64,000 bases of DNA from Parabacteroides distasonis (GCA_015060925.1 SUXM01000007.1:1-64000); one strand, 5' to 3'. Numbered from the stretch's first letter, positions 8,836 through 19,249 are shown. Notes: generated by a model not told the origin, from the sequence alone. Program-made: numbers and translations.

Positions 8836-10152
8836 TTGGACTTAGATAGTTTTTTTACAGGCTTATTTGATCAAATATATATACAACCTCTTACTGCTGG
8901 AGCTATTATTTCTTTAGCTCTTGCTATGTTGTTGTTGTTAGTTTCAAGTTTTATGTCTGCTTCTGAAGTTGCTTTTTTCTCTTTAACACCGAGTGATATA
9001 AATGAAATTAGAGAGGAAAACAATTCTTCAGATGTGTTGATACAGCGTTTGTTAAATCGTTCGGAATATCTGTTGGCTGCCATATTGATAGGAAACAATT
9101 TTGTGAATGTGGCGGTTGTTATGCTTTGTACTTTTGGGATCCATTTGATTTTTGATTTCTCGGCATCTCCTTTGTTTGGATTTATATTAGAAACGATTGT
9201 ATTGACGTTTATGCTTTTGCTGTTTGGGGAGATTATGCCAAAAATCTATGCACAAAAGAATTCATTGCGCTTTGTTCGTCGTTCAGCTCCTATAATGAAT
9301 GTTGTGGAGCGTATTTGTCGCCCATTCTCAAAGATATTGGTTACTTCAACCAGTATAATAAATCGTTCATTAGTCAAGAAGAAACATGATTTATCGGTAG
9401 ACGAACTCTCTAAAGCATTGGAGTTAACTTCTACTGAAATGCCAGAGGAAAAAGAGATGCTTTCCGAAATTATTAAGTTCTATAATAAAACTGCTGATGA
9501 AATAATGACTCCCCGTTTGGATATTGAGGATATTGATCTCAAAACAAATTTTCGCTCAGTTATAGACTTTATTATAAATTCTGGTTATTCTCGTATTCCG
9601 GTATATGCAGAATCTGAAGATAATATTAAGGGTATCCTGTATATTAAGGATCTTCTTCCTTATATTGATAAACCAGATACTTTTCGTTGGCAGAGTTTGA
9701 TTCGTCCGGCTTATTTTGTGCCTGAGACAAAAAAAATTGATGATTTGTTGGAAGAATTCCGGACGAATAAGATACACATGGCTATTGTGGTGGATGAATT
9801 TGGGGGAACTTCTGGTATTGTTACGATGGAAGATATTTTGGAGGAGATTGTAGGTGAGATTTCGGATGAATATGATGAAGATGAAAAGCAATATATTCGT
9901 TTGGCTGATGGAAGCCTTATCTTTGAGGCCAAGATCCTTTTGACTGATTTCTTCCGTGTGATAGATACAGATCCTGTCGAGTTTGACAAATTGACTGAAG
10001 AGGTAGAAACTTTGGCTGGCTTATTGCTTGAAATAAAAGGTGATTTCCCTCGCCGTAGGGAGATTATAGAGTATAAAGACTGTCGTTTCCAAATTTTGGA
10101 GATTGATAATCGACGTATTTTGAAAGTTAAGTTTAATCGCATTTCTGAATAA
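8836..10152 (+). CDS. gldE: gliding-motility-associated protein GldE (CNNM/CBS/CorC-like)
   Basis: DUF21-like TM region, two CBS domains, transporter-associated domain; next to gldD; TTG start likely. Confidence 0.85.
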   Translation: MDLDSFFTGLFDQIYIQPLTAGAIISLALAMLLLLVSSFMSASEVAFFSLTPSDINEIREENNSSDVLIQRLLNRSEYLLAAILIGNNFVNVAVVMLCTFGIHLIFDFSASPLFGFILETIVLTFMLLLFGEIMPKIYAQKNSLRFVRRSAPIMNVVERICRPFSKILVTSTSIINRSLVKKKHDLSVDELSKALELTSTEMPEEKEMLSEIIKFYNKTADEIMTPRLDIEDIDLKTNFRSVIDFIINSGYSRIPVYAESEDNIKGILYIKDLLPYIDKPDTFRWQSLIRPAYFVPETKKIDDLLEEFRTNKIHMAIVVDEFGGTSGIVTMEDILEEIVGEISDEYDEDEKQYIRLADGSLIFEAKILLTDFFRVIDTDPVEFDKLTEEVETLAGLLLEIKGDFPRRREIIEYKDCRFQILEIDNRRILKVKFNRISE

Positions 10153-10727
10153 TGCGTGCTTGGTGTGGTATATGGTTGTTGATAGTGATATGGATTAGTA
10201 TCTCTTGTGTTGAATATATGCCTAAACCTCGTGGCTATTTTCGTATAGATCTGCCTCAACCTGCTTATAAGTCTTTGCCTGAATTGAGTTTGCCTTATAC
10301 ATTTCAAATATCTCATTTGGCAGAAGTAGAATTATCTCCGATAGGGAATCCTATAGGTTGGATTAATATAAACTATCCTTCAATGAGAGTTAGACTTTAT
10401 TGTAGTTATTTACCTATTACCCCCGTAACATTAGAGAAAACGGAGATTGAAAGTCGTAAGATGGTTGTACGACAAACCAAATATCCGAATCAAATAATGG
10501 AGCAAGAGTATAATAATGCAGAGGAGAAGGTGTATGGTTCTCTATTTATGTTAGGGGAGGAGTCTGCTTCTCCTATCCAATTTATGTTGACGGATAGTGT
10601 TTCTCATTTTTTTAGAGGAGCTTTGTATTATGACTGTATAATAAATGCAGACTCTTTGGCTCCTGTCACCCATTATTTGAAGCAAGATATTGTGGAATTG
10701 ATACAGTCTTTTAAATGGAATAGGTAA
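10152..10727 (+). CDS. gldD: gliding motility lipoprotein GldD
   Basis: lipobox ISISC; PKPRGYFRIDLP motif; adjacent to gldE. Confidence 0.88.
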   Translation: MRAWCGIWLLIVIWISISCVEYMPKPRGYFRIDLPQPAYKSLPELSLPYTFQISHLAEVELSPIGNPIGWININYPSMRVRLYCSYLPITPVTLEKTEIESRKMVVRQTKYPNQIMEQEYNNAEEKVYGSLFMLGEESASPIQFMLTDSVSHFFRGALYYDCIINADSLAPVTHYLKQDIVELIQSFKWNR

Positions 10728-11368
10728 TGGCACTCCTGTTTAAATATAACAATCCTTTATGGGGAATATGGAAGCTGGAAGAGGCATCTGATGAACTTCT
10801 TTCTCTTTTGAAGAATAAAGAGTCATATAAGTCACAATTGGATTTGATTCATTCGGAATCTCGTAGGAGAGAGTGGTTGGCTTGTCGTGTTTTGCTTCAA
10901 GAATTAGTAGGCTCTTCAGTGTTGATTGCTTATCGTTCAAATGGCGCTCCATATCTTTTGAATAGTCCATTGCATATCAGTATATCTCATACGAAAGGAT
11001 ATGTAGCAGTGTTGTTGCAGGCACAATCTGTTGTGGGTATTGATATAGAGTACCGTTCGGCTCGCGTGCAAAAGATCCGTAGTCGTTTTATGAGCGAGAA
11101 GGAAGAAAGAGCTTTGGATAAAAGGAATGAAACAGAACACCTACTGCTACATTGGTGCGCGAAAGAGACCTTGTTTAAGATGATTGGTCAAGAGAATGTT
11201 GATTTCCAAAAACACCTGCATGTTTGTCCTTTTTTTTATAATTCTGAAGGAACTCTTCAAGTACAGGAGACACGGACAGAAAAGAATGAGGTCTTTGATT
11301 TGAATTATTGGGTACAACCTGATTTTGTGGTTGTTTATAGCCAGGAAATAAAAAAGGAGAATTATTGA
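10727..11368 (+). CDS. 4'-phosphopantetheinyl transferase superfamily protein
   Basis: ISHTKGYVAVLL...VGIDIEYRS and WCAKETLFKM motifs. Confidence 0.9.
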   Translation: MALLFKYNNPLWGIWKLEEASDELLSLLKNKESYKSQLDLIHSESRRREWLACRVLLQELVGSSVLIAYRSNGAPYLLNSPLHISISHTKGYVAVLLQAQSVVGIDIEYRSARVQKIRSRFMSEKEERALDKRNETEHLLLHWCAKETLFKMIGQENVDFQKHLHVCPFFYNSEGTLQVQETRTEKNEVFDLNYWVQPDFVVVYSQEIKKENY

Positions 11369-11381
11369 AATTCTCCTTTTT
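11351..11381. terminator. convergent terminator containing the PPTase stop codon in its loop
   Basis: 13-bp perfect stem AAAAAGGAGAATT/AATTCTCCTTTTT; TGA at 11366-11368 in the loop. Confidence 0.88.
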
Positions 11382-11389
11382 TATGTATA

Positions 11390-12883
11390 TTAGTTTTGTT
11401 CTTTCAAGATGACGTCATGTGCACCACCTTCAACAATACTGGTCGAAGAGACCAAAGTTATCTTTGCGTTATTTTGTAATTCCGGTATCGTAATAGCACC
11501 GCAACTACACATGGTTGCAATCATCTTTCCTAAAGTAACATTTAAGTTGTCTTTCATCTTGCCAGCGTACGGCACGTAACTATCAACACCTTCTTCAAAT
11601 TTAAGAGCTTCATTGCCTCCCATGTCATAACGTTGCCAGTTCTTAGCGCGATTAGAACCTTCTCCCCAATATTCTTTCACGAAGTTGTTTCCGATCTTTA
11701 ATTTCTTGGTCGGAGATTCATCAAAACGAGCGAAATAACGTCCCATCATCAAGAAGTCTGCACCCATTGCTAAAGCTAAAACCATGTGGTAATCGTGTAC
11801 TAACCCACCATCACTACAGATAGGCACATAAATACCTGTTTTCTTCATGTATTCATCACGAGCTTGAGCTACATCAATTAATGCGGTCGCTTGTCCACGT
11901 CCGATACCTTTCTGTTCACGGGTAATACAGATAGAACCTCCACCGATACCCACTTTGATAAAATCAGCTCCGGCTTCTACCAAATAGTTGAAACCTTCTT
12001 TGTCCACAACATTACCAGCACCAACTAATACTTTGTCTCCGTAGTTTTGTTTGATCCAACGTAATGTCTCTTGTTGCCATTCAGAATAACCATCGGAAGA
12101 GTCGATACAAACGACATCAACGCCTGCCTCTACTAATGCAGGAACACGTTCCATATAGTCACGAGTATTAATACCCGCACCTACCAATAATTTTTTGTCG
12201 CTACCGGATAGTTCTCTTGGGTTTTCACGATGGCTATCATAATCCTTACGGAATACGAAGTATTGTAAATTTTGATCCTTGTCAATGATAGGTAATGTAT
12301 TTAGCTTATTCTCCCAAATAATTGTATTAGCGTCACTTAAAGTGATACCTAACTCTCCTACGATTAATTTAGAGAACGGTGTCATGAAATCCTTTACCTT
12401 TTTATCCATTGGATCTTTACCGATACGGTAGTCACGGCTGGTCACCATTCCTAATAATTTACCGTTAGGCGTACCATCTTCTGTCACACCGATTGTAGAA
12501 TGTTCAGTACGTTGTACCAATTCAATTACATCAGCCAATGTATTATCGGGGGTCAGATTTGAATCACTGATAACGAATCCGGCTTTGAATTTCTTTACTT
12601 TGCGAACCATTTCAGCTTGGCTGGCGATAGGTTGTGAACCGAAAATAAAAGATAATCCTCCATTGCGAGCTAATTCGATAGCCAACTTAGGACCGGAAAC
12701 AGATTGCATAATTGCAGAAACGAAAGGAATGTTTAGCTCAATCGCAGGTTTTTCTCCTACTTTATGTTTCACAAGTGGAGTTTTAAGTGAAACATTGTTA
12801 GGTACACATTGTTTGGTTGTTAAACCAGGAATAAGCAAATATTCACCAAAGGTTCTTGAAACATCGTTTAAGAAAACTGCCAT
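11390..12883 (-). CDS. guaB: IMP dehydrogenase
   Basis: catalytic loop [23 protein letters not shown]-like insert; -7 TACATTTG on minus at 12921-12928. Confidence 0.96.
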   Translation of the reverse strand: MAVFLNDVSRTFGEYLLIPGLTTKQCVPNNVSLKTPLVKHKVGEKPAIELNIPFVSAIMQSVSGPKLAIELARNGGLSFIFGSQPIASQAEMVRKVKKFKAGFVISDSNLTPDNTLADVIELVQRTEHSTIGVTEDGTPNGKLLGMVTSRDYRIGKDPMDKKVKDFMTPFSKLIVGELGITLSDANTIIWENKLNTLPIIDKDQNLQYFVFRKDYDSHRENPRELSGSDKKLLVGAGINTRDYMERVPALVEAGVDVVCIDSSDGYSEWQQETLRWIKQNYGDKVLVGAGNVVDKEGFNYLVEAGADFIKVGIGGGSICITREQKGIGRGQATALIDVAQARDEYMKKTGIYVPICSDGGLVHDYHMVLALAMGADFLMMGRYFARFDESPTKKLKIGNNFVKEYWGEGSNRAKNWQRYDMGGNEALKFEEGVDSYVPYAGKMKDNLNVTLGKMIATMCSCGAITIPELQNNAKITLVSSTSIVEGGAHDVILKEQN

Positions 12884-12908
12884 AAGTGTTTATTTTTACA
12901 GGATGAAT

Positions 12909-14237
12909 TTAATTTGCATGCAAATGTACAGAAATCTTTTTGTTCTCATACGTTCTATCCGTCAAAAAATCAATCATTCGTGTGATGGCACGGCTACAAG
13001 CTGGACAAAAAGGGGCGTAATCACGCATCATGCAGTGGTCAACCGGACGATAAATACCTTTGGCAAGGTATCCTCCACCTTCAAAAACACCTATTCCATC
13101 TTTGTATTTGGTATCTAGTGGAGTAGGGATAGGCATGTCTGAAGGAAGAAGGTCTTTCCATTTACGATCAAAATCGATCAAGGTCGTGATGTTAGGTTCC
13201 CATGGCTCGTGTTTTAGATTATAAAAGTCTTCATAAGCCACTTCGGATGTGAAATATTCATCAGCCAGACCTGCAAAGCTATGTCCGAATTCATGGGTAA
13301 AGACTACCGGAGTTTGAGGATGGTCGGCCGTACCGCAAGCATAAAAATTGTACATGCCACCACCTCCATATTCGTCTGTATTGATCAATAGGAAGATTGC
13401 ATCACATGGCACATTCCAGATGGCATCACGGATGGATTTCATGTCTGGGGTTGTTAGGTAACGATCTACCCCGAAAGTGTAAAATCCTGAGTTTAAAGCT
13501 GTGTTTTTGTAGATACCTTTTCCCGAGATGTCCGTACCCGACTCCTCTGATATTAGTCCGACGGCCCATACGTTAAAGTCTTGAATGCGTGTGTCAAAAG
13601 GAGAAGTCTTAAATAAAGCCTCCGTGAATCGTTTGGCATCAGCTACAAATTTATCTTGTTCGTCTGCCGTATATCCTTCTGCAATGAATACGATATCCAC
13701 CTTTTCAGAGGAATTACCATGTTTTAGGATTGGATAAGTTTTGTGTTTTCTTAAAGGACTTCGGTCAATAAAGATACTTTTAGGGTCAACCTCCTGTTTT
13801 AGTAATGGATGAAATTGCATATCGTCTTTATCCCTGGCTGTTAATTCTATGTAAACAGGCACTTTCGGATAAGGGATAGAGATGCTGTTTGTCCACGATT
13901 GTGTCTCCCTTTTAGCTTGTTCGGTTGTTCGCCATTCCTCAAAAAGGGTATTAAACCCTCTGGAGTAGATCAAACAGTTGCTACCTTTGTCATATACATT
14001 TATATAATAGCCTCCATAAAAGAATGTATCGATAAGGTTCCAGGTAGGTCCACCCCATACAGGTTCTTCCCGTAGTTGTTGGATGGCAGCCTGTTGTTGT
14101 TCCGAATTTCCATGTAGGGAAAAATCTATCCGTAAACTTTTCCTTTCAAAGAAAGAATCGAAATTTGTTTGTGAGTAGGTTGAGATGCTAAGTAGCAGAA
14201 ACAGAAGAGGTAATAACCTTTTTACTTTCTTTTTCAT
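12909..14237 (-). CDS. peptidase M64 (IgA-peptidase-like) family protein
   Basis: secretion signal MKKKVKRLLPLLFLLLS; zinc motif HEFGHSFAGLADEY; -7 TATCTTTG on minus at 14261-14268 fixes start at 14237. Confidence 0.88.
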   Translation of the reverse strand: MKKKVKRLLPLLFLLLSISTYSQTNFDSFFERKSLRIDFSLHGNSEQQQAAIQQLREEPVWGGPTWNLIDTFFYGGYYINVYDKGSNCLIYSRGFNTLFEEWRTTEQAKRETQSWTNSISIPYPKVPVYIELTARDKDDMQFHPLLKQEVDPKSIFIDRSPLRKHKTYPILKHGNSSEKVDIVFIAEGYTADEQDKFVADAKRFTEALFKTSPFDTRIQDFNVWAVGLISEESGTDISGKGIYKNTALNSGFYTFGVDRYLTTPDMKSIRDAIWNVPCDAIFLLINTDEYGGGGMYNFYACGTADHPQTPVVFTHEFGHSFAGLADEYFTSEVAYEDFYNLKHEPWEPNITTLIDFDRKWKDLLPSDMPIPTPLDTKYKDGIGVFEGGGYLAKGIYRPVDHCMMRDYAPFCPACSRAITRMIDFLTDRTYENKKISVHLHAN

Positions 14238-14312
14238 ATATGTATCATATTGTTTGGCTACAAAGATAAAAACAAAAGGCAACGGATGAACCATACCATT
14301 GCCTTTTCTCTA

Positions 14313-14771
14313 TTATTTGATTTCGATAACCTTCTCTACCCTTTTGGCATCCGCCTTGTTTTTCTTGGGTACGCAGATATTTAAGACACCATGTTCCACT
14401 TTGGCTTCGATTTTGTCTTGTTCTACATTTTCGGGCAAGACTATGGTTTGTTGAAATTTGCTGTAAGAAAATTCACGCCGTAGGTAACGTCCGTCTTTTT
14501 TCTCTTCGTTTTTTTCTTCTCGTTTTTCCATGGAAACAACTAAATTATCATTCTCATCAATACGAATATTAAAGTCATCCTTGGTCATACCCGGAGCCGC
14601 AACTTCTACTCGGTATTCTTTCTCAGATTCAATCACATTGATTGCTGGAGCTGTGGAATTGGCTTTGACCATCCAGTTATTGTCAAACAGATCATTAAAC
14701 ACATAAGGCAACCAATTCTGCCCTCTTTTCATTGGCATCATAATACTTCCTCCAATTATTTTGTTAAACAT
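14313..14771 (-). CDS. Hsp20/alpha-crystallin small heat shock protein
   Basis: alpha-crystallin domain ...YRVEVAAPGMTKDDFNIRI...GVLNICVPKK. Confidence 0.95.
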   Translation of the reverse strand: MFNKIIGGSIMMPMKRGQNWLPYVFNDLFDNNWMVKANSTAPAINVIESEKEYRVEVAAPGMTKDDFNIRIDENDNLVVSMEKREEKNEEKKDGRYLRREFSYSKFQQTIVLPENVEQDKIEAKVEHGVLNICVPKKNKADAKRVEKVIEIK

Positions 14772-14899
14772 TAGTCTGTTCTAATAACAGGAGAGTTGCT
14801 TAAAAGGTTCATTAGAATCTTTTATAGGGATAATTGAGGAAAGAAACGGTATTTATTCTAAATAAAAGCGTATATTTGAAGTTTAAAAAATGTACGATT

Positions 14900-16333
14900 A
14901 TGATTAAACAATTTTTATCTACGCTTTTATTTATGGCCTTTACTTTCTCATTGAGTGCAAAGGTTCAGCTTCCTGCTATTTTTAGTGATGGCATGGTGAT
15001 GCAACAGTCTACTCAAGTGAGAATTTGGGGTAAGTCTAAGGCTAATTCTAATGTTGAAATTCGTTGTTCATGGGATAATCAAGCCATTCAAGCACGTAGT
15101 AATGCAAATGGAGAATGGAAGGCTTCATTAAAAACTCCTGCCGGAGGTTATCAATTGCAGCAGATCACTTTCTCGGATGGTGAGACATTGACTTTGAATA
15201 ATATATTGATTGGAGAAGTTTGGCTTTGTGCTGGACAGAGTAATATGGAGATGCCGGTCAGAGGTTTTCAAAACTCTCCGATTGAAGATGCCAGTGATTT
15301 GGTAGCAGATGCTGGTTTGTATAAAGGAAAGATTCGAGAAATCAAAATAAAGAAATCTTTGGCTACTACTCCTAAGGATGATTGTCCGGGTATTTGGAAA
15401 GAGTCGATACCTGAAAATGTGCCTTTGTTTACTGCTTTGGGTTACTCGTTTGCGATCGCATTGCAGAAGGTATTGGATGTGCCGGTAGGAATTATAAATT
15501 GTACTTATGGCGGGACAGATGTCGAATGTTGGATCTCTGAAGATATAACAGCTAAATATACCGATATCAGTAAGGAAAAGGGCAAAGCGAAGTATCATTC
15601 GGCTAATATCTCTGAAGTTTATAATTCCATGGTTCACCCGATTAAAGGTTATACTATTCGTGGAACAATCTGGTTCCAAGGTGAAAATAATGTACATCGT
15701 TTCCAAACATATCAAGATCGTCTGACAGATCTTATTGGTATGTGGAGAACAAAATGGGAACAACCCGATATGCCTTTTTATCTTATTGAAATAGCACCTT
15801 ATCGTTTTAAACAGGATGATAAGTCGGCTTATTTGAGAGAAATGCAATTTAAGGTGTTTCAAACATTACCGAATGTGCAATATGTAGGAACCAATGATAT
15901 GATAAAGCCGTTTGAGGTAAATCAAGTTCATCCGATGAGAAAGATAGGAATTGGTAAGCGTACGGCTTGGTTAGCATTAGATAAGACTTATCAAAAAGAT
16001 TGTTTCTTTGGTGAATGTCCCTCTTACAAAGCTATGAGAGTGGAGGGGGAGCGTGTAATCTTGAGTTTTAATAACGCAAAGGCTGGATTTAACCTGTTTG
16101 ACGGGATGGTCGGTTTTGAGATTGCCGGAGAAGATCGTGTTTTTTATCCGGCAACAGCTCGTATTGTCGGAACAATGCATCTTTCAGAAATCGAACTGTT
16201 CTCCAGAGATGTTAAGAATCCGGTTGCCGCCCGTTATTGTTTCCATGATTTTATGCTAGGGAATGTCACAAATGTATGGGGGAAGCCGTTAATTCCGTTT
16301 AGAACTGATAACTGGGAATATCCAAGGAAATAA
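14900..16333 (+). CDS. sialate O-acetylesterase-like protein
   Basis: AIFSDGMVMQQ, GQSNMEMPV, QGENN motifs; -7 TATATTTG at 14871-14878 favours start at 14900 over 14834. Confidence 0.9.
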   Translation: MIKQFLSTLLFMAFTFSLSAKVQLPAIFSDGMVMQQSTQVRIWGKSKANSNVEIRCSWDNQAIQARSNANGEWKASLKTPAGGYQLQQITFSDGETLTLNNILIGEVWLCAGQSNMEMPVRGFQNSPIEDASDLVADAGLYKGKIREIKIKKSLATTPKDDCPGIWKESIPENVPLFTALGYSFAIALQKVLDVPVGIINCTYGGTDVECWISEDITAKYTDISKEKGKAKYHSANISEVYNSMVHPIKGYTIRGTIWFQGENNVHRFQTYQDRLTDLIGMWRTKWEQPDMPFYLIEIAPYRFKQDDKSAYLREMQFKVFQTLPNVQYVGTNDMIKPFEVNQVHPMRKIGIGKRTAWLALDKTYQKDCFFGECPSYKAMRVEGERVILSFNNAKAGFNLFDGMVGFEIAGEDRVFYPATARIVGTMHLSEIELFSRDVKNPVAARYCFHDFMLGNVTNVWGKPLIPFRTDNWEYPRK

Positions 16334-16341
16334 TAATTAGG

Positions 16342-17145
16342 ATGAGATACCTCTGTTTAATCCTGTTATCCCTGTTGGTTATGATTGGGGAGATACAGGC
16401 TCAAATCAAATGGCCGCAAAATAAAAAGGCTGCTATAGTATTGACCTATGATGATGGTTTGCCTTCACAAATACAATATGTTATTCCCCAATTAGAAAAG
16501 GCTGGTTTCTGTGCTACCTTTTATCTGATGGGGAAGATGTTGAAAGAAACTGACATCCCTGTATGGCGTGAGGTCAGCCGGAAAGGACATGAATTGGGGA
16601 ATCATAGCGTGTATCATCCCTGTTGGGCGAAACTCGGATCAAAGAGGTCTGAACCCTGTCGTGCCTTACAATGTTATTCTTTAAAAGAGATGCTATCAGA
16701 GGTTGGGATGATGAATGCTTTCCTGCATGCCATTGATGGGAAGACTGAACGCTCGTACGCCTATCCTTGTGGGAAAAGTGTGGTAGGAGAGGAAGAGATA
16801 GACTACTCCCTTCCGATGTTGGAGGCGGGCTTAGTCAAGTCCGCTCGATCAGTTTATGGAGGAGTTGTGAATAATGTGGATGAGATACGTATGGAGATGG
16901 CTCCTGTTGTGGTGGTGAACAATAAGATGAAAGCAGAGGAGTTGATTCCCTATGTCAAAGAGGCGATAGATAAGCAAGGGCTTTGTGTGTTCCTGTTTCA
17001 CGGTGTAGGAGATGATTTCCATTATACCATAGATAAAGAGGAACATCAGAAATTGATTGATTATCTGCAAGAACATAAAGATGAATTGTGGGTGGATACC
17101 TTCTTGAATGTGATGAACCATGTGGCATACTTGAAGGGTAAATGA
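16342..17145 (+). CDS. polysaccharide deacetylase (NodB-like) family protein
   Basis: VLTYDDGLPSQ, GNHSVYHP motifs, signal peptide. Confidence 0.88.
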   Translation: MRYLCLILLSLLVMIGEIQAQIKWPQNKKAAIVLTYDDGLPSQIQYVIPQLEKAGFCATFYLMGKMLKETDIPVWREVSRKGHELGNHSVYHPCWAKLGSKRSEPCRALQCYSLKEMLSEVGMMNAFLHAIDGKTERSYAYPCGKSVVGEEEIDYSLPMLEAGLVKSARSVYGGVVNNVDEIRMEMAPVVVVNNKMKAEELIPYVKEAIDKQGLCVFLFHGVGDDFHYTIDKEEHQKLIDYLQEHKDELWVDTFLNVMNHVAYLKGK

Positions 17146-17173
17146 AGGTTGTTTGATGATAATAAATATACAC

Positions 17174-17707
17174 AAGATGAACAAGTTGATAGTTAGATTG
17201 GGCGTTGCCATGCTTTTTTCTGTTATGGCAACCCTATTATGGGCATCCGATACGGATAACAATACCTATCCTACCAAAAACAGGTTATTTTATATAGCCC
17301 GTAGCTTAAACCGTAACCTGGTTTGTTATGATGCCCATATAGAGAATGGAGTATTAGATACTCAAGAGCCTTTGGATATCTATTGGTTGAACAGGGAGGA
17401 AAACCCAGGGAAGACCAATGGGCTGAATTATTTCCAAAAGAAGATGGCTTATGGTTATAAATTAATTTCCAAAGGGGATGGATACAGCGAAATATCTTTG
17501 ACAGCTTATCCGAAAAGAACCATGAAGATTTGCAAGCATGAAGGGAAGTATGTCTGTATGGTTTCAATTAATGGACAGACCGCTGTTTTATCTTTTATTT
17601 ATGTGAAGACTAAACCCTCCAATTCCCTGTCAGTAGAATATGTGGAGCTAAACGGAACGGATGTTAAGACTGGTGAAGCGTTGAAAGAGAGGGTCGTGAA
17701 TGATTAA
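17174..17707 (+). CDS. DUF4833-like domain protein
   Basis: secreted ~180-aa protein, FYIARSLNRNLVCYDAHIE...DIYWLNREENPGK. Confidence 0.6.
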   Translation, partial: KMNKLIVRLGVAMLFSVMATLLWASDTDNNTYPTKNRLFYIARSLNRNLVCYDAHIENGVLDTQEPLDIYWLNREENPGKTNGLNYFQKKMAYGYKLISKGDGYSEISLTAYPKRTMKICKHEGKYVCMVSINGQTAVLSFIYVKTKPSNSLSVEYVELNGTDVKTGEALKERVVND

Positions 17708-17745
17708 TATTTAATAAATAAAGAAGAGGGGATAGGGTAAAAATA

Positions 17746-17809
17746 AAACTACTTCGGATGTAAGTTCAACTTATGTCCGAAGTAGTTTTTTTTATGTCCG
17801 AGGTAATTT
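17746..17809. terminator. convergent hairpin terminator plus an extra copy of its arm (21-bp period)
   Basis: AAACTACTTCGGA...TCCGAAGTAGTTT stem; next 21 bp TTTTTATGTCCGAGGTAATTT repeat the right arm. Confidence 0.85.
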
Positions 17810-17813
17810 TAGT

Positions 17814-19127
17814 TTAAATAAATTGTATAATTAACAACCCTAAACCGACAGAGACGATAGTGGCAATCAAGCCAGGCATCATGAAAGAGTGGTTGAGGAT
17901 GTATTTGCCTATATGGGTCGTGCCGGTACGGTCAAAGTTGATGGCAGCCACAACAGTCGGATAGTTCGGGATGAAGAAGTAGCCATTAACAGCCGGGAAA
18001 AGGGCTATCAACATATAGGGAGAGATGCCCAAGGCGATACCTAAAGGCAAGAGGGCGCGGATGGTCGCTGCCTGGCTGAACAACAGGATAGACATCACGA
18101 ATAGTGCCAAGCCGAATAACCAAGGCATTTGGGTCACGATCTCTTCAATAGAACCTTTTAACTCGGTCATGTTACCTGCGATGAAGGTGTCTCCCATCCA
18201 AGCAATACCGAAAATGGCGATAACAGCCTGCATGCCGGCAGAAAATACGGAACCATGAGCTGCTTTGATACCATTTGTGCGAGTTAGTAACAAAATAAGA
18301 GCTGCAGCAGAAAACATTAAGATTTCAATAATGTGGGACATTTGCATTTGTGCCATTGTTCCATCTGCCTGTTTGAACATTGGACGAATGGATGCTATGG
18401 ATCCAAAAAGAACAATGCCAATAGTGGCAACGATAAAGATGATTATAGATAAAAGGGCTGATTTTCTGTTCTCTATTTTTCTTTCTACAACCTTGTTGTT
18501 AAATAACTCACCTTTTGCCAAACGACGTTGATATTTAGGATCATCTTCCAGCTCTTTTCCTACTCGTAAAGAGTAGAATGCTCCTGCTAATACTCCAATT
18601 AAAGTACAAGGAATAGAGATTAATAAAATATCCATTAAAGAGATATTATATCCGGCTAACATGCTTAAAAGAGCTACTGTCGCGGCCGATATGGGACTGG
18701 CTGTAATAGCTTGTTGAGATGCAATGACTGCAATACCTAATGGACGTTCGGGACGAACTTTTGTTTCAGTTGCAACTTCAGCTATAACAGGGAGAACAGA
18801 ATAGGCAACATGACCTGTTCCGGCAATAAAAGTAAAGAAATAGGTAACTAATGGACTTAATATGGTAATTTTTGAAGGGTTCTTTCTTAATAATTTTTCA
18901 GCCCATTCGACCATTAAATTAAGGCCTCCGGCTGCTTGCATACAACTTGCACCGGCAATTACAGCCATGATCATTAACATCACATCAATAGGGGGAGTTG
19001 TAGGCTGTAAACCAAAAATAAAAGTTAGGACGGCTAATCCTAAACCTCCTAATATACCTAATCCAATACCTCCAATACGAGCTCCAATAATAATAGCGAC
19101 TAAAACGATAAGTAATTGTAATAACAT
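17814..19127 (-). CDS. anaerobic C4-dicarboxylate transporter, DcuA/DcuB family
   Basis: AGTGHVAYSVLPVIAEVA, FPAVNGYFFIPNYPT; -7 TACATTTG (minus, 19158-19165) makes the 19160 start implausible. Confidence 0.92.
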   Translation of the reverse strand: MLLQLLIVLVAIIIGARIGGIGLGILGGLGLAVLTFIFGLQPTTPPIDVMLMIMAVIAGASCMQAAGGLNLMVEWAEKLLRKNPSKITILSPLVTYFFTFIAGTGHVAYSVLPVIAEVATETKVRPERPLGIAVIASQQAITASPISAATVALLSMLAGYNISLMDILLISIPCTLIGVLAGAFYSLRVGKELEDDPKYQRRLAKGELFNNKVVERKIENRKSALLSIIIFIVATIGIVLFGSIASIRPMFKQADGTMAQMQMSHIIEILMFSAAALILLLTRTNGIKAAHGSVFSAGMQAVIAIFGIAWMGDTFIAGNMTELKGSIEEIVTQMPWLFGLALFVMSILLFSQAATIRALLPLGIALGISPYMLIALFPAVNGYFFIPNYPTVVAAINFDRTGTTHIGKYILNHSFMMPGLIATIVSVGLGLLIIQFI

Positions 19128-19249
19128 GTGTATAAATAGATTTAAGTTGAAACCGAACAAATGTAAGGAATTAATTGTGAAGTTGGATACTTTTTAAGTG
19201 CTTTTCTCTAAAATGTCCAACTCTCTTTTGGATGAAGTTTTAGGCAAAA

